Source: Gammaproteobacteria bacterium
Lineage (GTDB): Bacteria > Pseudomonadota > Gammaproteobacteria > Chromatiales > Chromatiaceae
Assembly: GCA_015231665.1 (NCBI GenBank)
Contig: JADGBD010000103.1
Span: forward strand, 924 to 6,995
DNA: 6,072 bases
Direction: 5' to 3'
Under the pieces are notes generated by a model. The model saw only the letters and a program-made list of their open reading frames with translations, was not told the origin of the DNA and did not search any database. Each line of letters begins with the position of its first letter. The first letter of the stretch is position 1. Made by a program: the position numbers and the translations under genes. Of this stretch, positions 5,617 to 6,072 are shown piece after piece.

Positions 5617-5977
5617 TACTGACACTCCATTTGAGCCGTGTATACCGGACCCTTGGCGTTTCCCACCCGTCAAGCCTAGGGAACGATGTAACTAACCTAC
5701 CAGATTCAGCATAGACCAAAAACCAATCGCCAGACTCCATGGCCAGCATCTTCTCATAGCCGCCCTTAGCAATTTCGAAAACATCTGCGTCAAGCAGACA
5801 ACCGCATGTCCTGTTGATATAGTCCTCGACATCAGTTATCTGTCCAGCGTCCTTACGGGTGACTATATGCCGTCGCAGACTGGCCTCGCCACCACGCCAA
5901 ACCTGCCCAAAATCCGCTGCATCTTCTGCAACGGCCTGAGCTGCCAACAGAATAGTCACCACCTCATCTGATTGCAT
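5534..5977 (-). CDS. Putative BECR-fold ribonuclease toxin module
   Basis: 147 residues from ATG 5977; an in-frame TAG sits 15 bases upstream, so the frame is closed there. The ribosome site is poor. Residues 33-100 follow the pattern of Barnase/EndoU/ColicinE5-D/RelE (BECR) and phage PBECR nucleases: basic RRHIVTRK with candidate catalytic H37, helix ITDVEDYINRT (47-57), a DADVFEIAKGGY strand pair (63-74), then GDWFLVYAESGRLVTSFP (83-100), where a terminal strand carrying a T-S/A-F motif is typical. No signal peptide or TM segment is seen. Such domains normally sit at the C-terminus of Rhs, CdiA or phage head proteins, so a free 147-residue copy is an orphan module or a type II-like toxin. 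The last 27 residues are read from the start of the next gene in another frame, suggesting a frameshift or genuine overlap. Base composition is lower in G+C than hsdR. The family call is from memory of patterns, not a search. Confidence 0.5.
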   Translation of the reverse strand: MQSDEVVTILLAAQAVAEDAADFGQVWRGGEASLRRHIVTRKDAGQITDVEDYINRTCGCLLDADVFEIAKGGYEKMLAMESGDWFLVYAESGRLVTSFPRLDGWETPRVRYTRLKWSVSNAKNSDDIRKNAEQLRVLYREFLPRRR

Positions 5978-5987
5978 GTGATCACAT
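5976..5987. promoter_or_regulatory. 12-bp perfect palindrome covering the start codon of the toxin-like gene
   Basis: ATGTGATCACAT is fully self-complementary and includes two bases of the ATG at 5977-5975. A protein binding here would block both transcription and initiation, which would suit autoregulation by a toxin-antitoxin complex. It could equally be chance; it is not a CRP site because the 6-base spacer between TGTGA and TCACA is absent. Confidence 0.3.
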
Positions 5988-5996
5988 CTGCTCTAG

Positions 5997-6020
5997 CCTG
6001 ACAGCGGGGACCACGTCAGG
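5997..6020. repeat. Hairpin-forming inverted repeat in the leader of the small-gene pair
   Basis: CCTGAC (5997-6002) and GTCAGG (6015-6020) are perfect 6-base arms around a 12-base loop. It lies 20-43 bases upstream of ATG 5977 on the minus strand. No T-run follows in either direction, so it is not a clear terminator. It may be an operator, an RNA leader hairpin or a remnant of an insertion end. Confidence 0.35.
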
Positions 6021-6072
6021 TGAACTCTTAGGCCGAAAACCGGCTCTCCCGCTCCTGCATGGCTGGCTGTTC

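Noticed and set aside
5332..5673. Longer form of the small acidic protein from TTG 5673
   Set aside because: The extra 19 residues are read within the preceding gene, are Gly/Ser-rich and lack a ribosome site, while ATG 5616 has GGAG at good spacing.
6028..6072. Minus-strand open codons ending in TAA at the right edge (MQERESRFSA or longer)
   Set aside because: At most 14 codons are visible. It could be the end of an upstream gene, but nothing identifies it.
1..6072. CRISPR array, integrase or plasmid origin
   Set aside because: No regularly spaced repeats, no integrase or recombinase motifs and no iteron clusters were seen on either strand.

Overview
The window looks like chromosomal DNA of a G+C-rich proteobacterium, probably a gammaproteobacterium. 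The reasons are G+C-rich codon use in the two large genes, an encoded CCA on the tRNA, a tRNA-Ser(GGA) close to the enterobacterial/pseudomonad type, and short palindromic repeats of the GTAGCCCGGATG and CTTCGACTTCGCTCAG kinds that litter such genomes. I cannot name the genus.

Layout. (1) 1-1233, minus: the first 411 residues of a SulP-family anion permease that runs off the left edge. Its true frame is open across the whole stretch, and it carries an unusual insert of about 130 residues between TM7 and TM8. (2) 1234-1482: intergenic, with a perfect dyad upstream of the permease and a good sigma70-type promoter facing right. (3) 1483-1573, plus: a complete tRNA-Ser(GGA). (4) 1574-1704: a short gap with a degraded repeat. 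(5) 1705-4965, minus: a full-length type I restriction R subunit (hsdR) with nuclease and motor motifs intact, but no hsdM or hsdS in the window. (6) 4966-5331: a 366-base intergenic stretch made almost entirely of repeats: a palindrome, an interrupted REP-like element, and a 122-bp MITE-like element with 16-bp terminal inverted repeats, a large internal hairpin and a 10-bp target-site duplication. (7) 5332-5977, minus: two small overlapping genes of visibly lower G+C. The upstream one resembles BECR-fold (Barnase/EndoU/ColicinE5/RelE) ribonuclease toxin modules. The downstream one is a small acidic protein in the position expected for its immunity protein or antitoxin. (8) 5978-6072: leader DNA with inverted repeats and no convincing gene.

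How it fits together. The segment to the right of the tRNA 3' end (orphan hsdR, MITE-like element, low-G+C toxin/immunity-like pair) reads as accessory, defence-type DNA abutting a tRNA gene, a classic island boundary. The permease on the other side looks like backbone. No direct repeat of the tRNA 3' end is visible in the window, so the far boundary of any island lies outside. The most notable candidates for new biology are the small two-gene cassette and the coiled-coil insert in the SulP permease.
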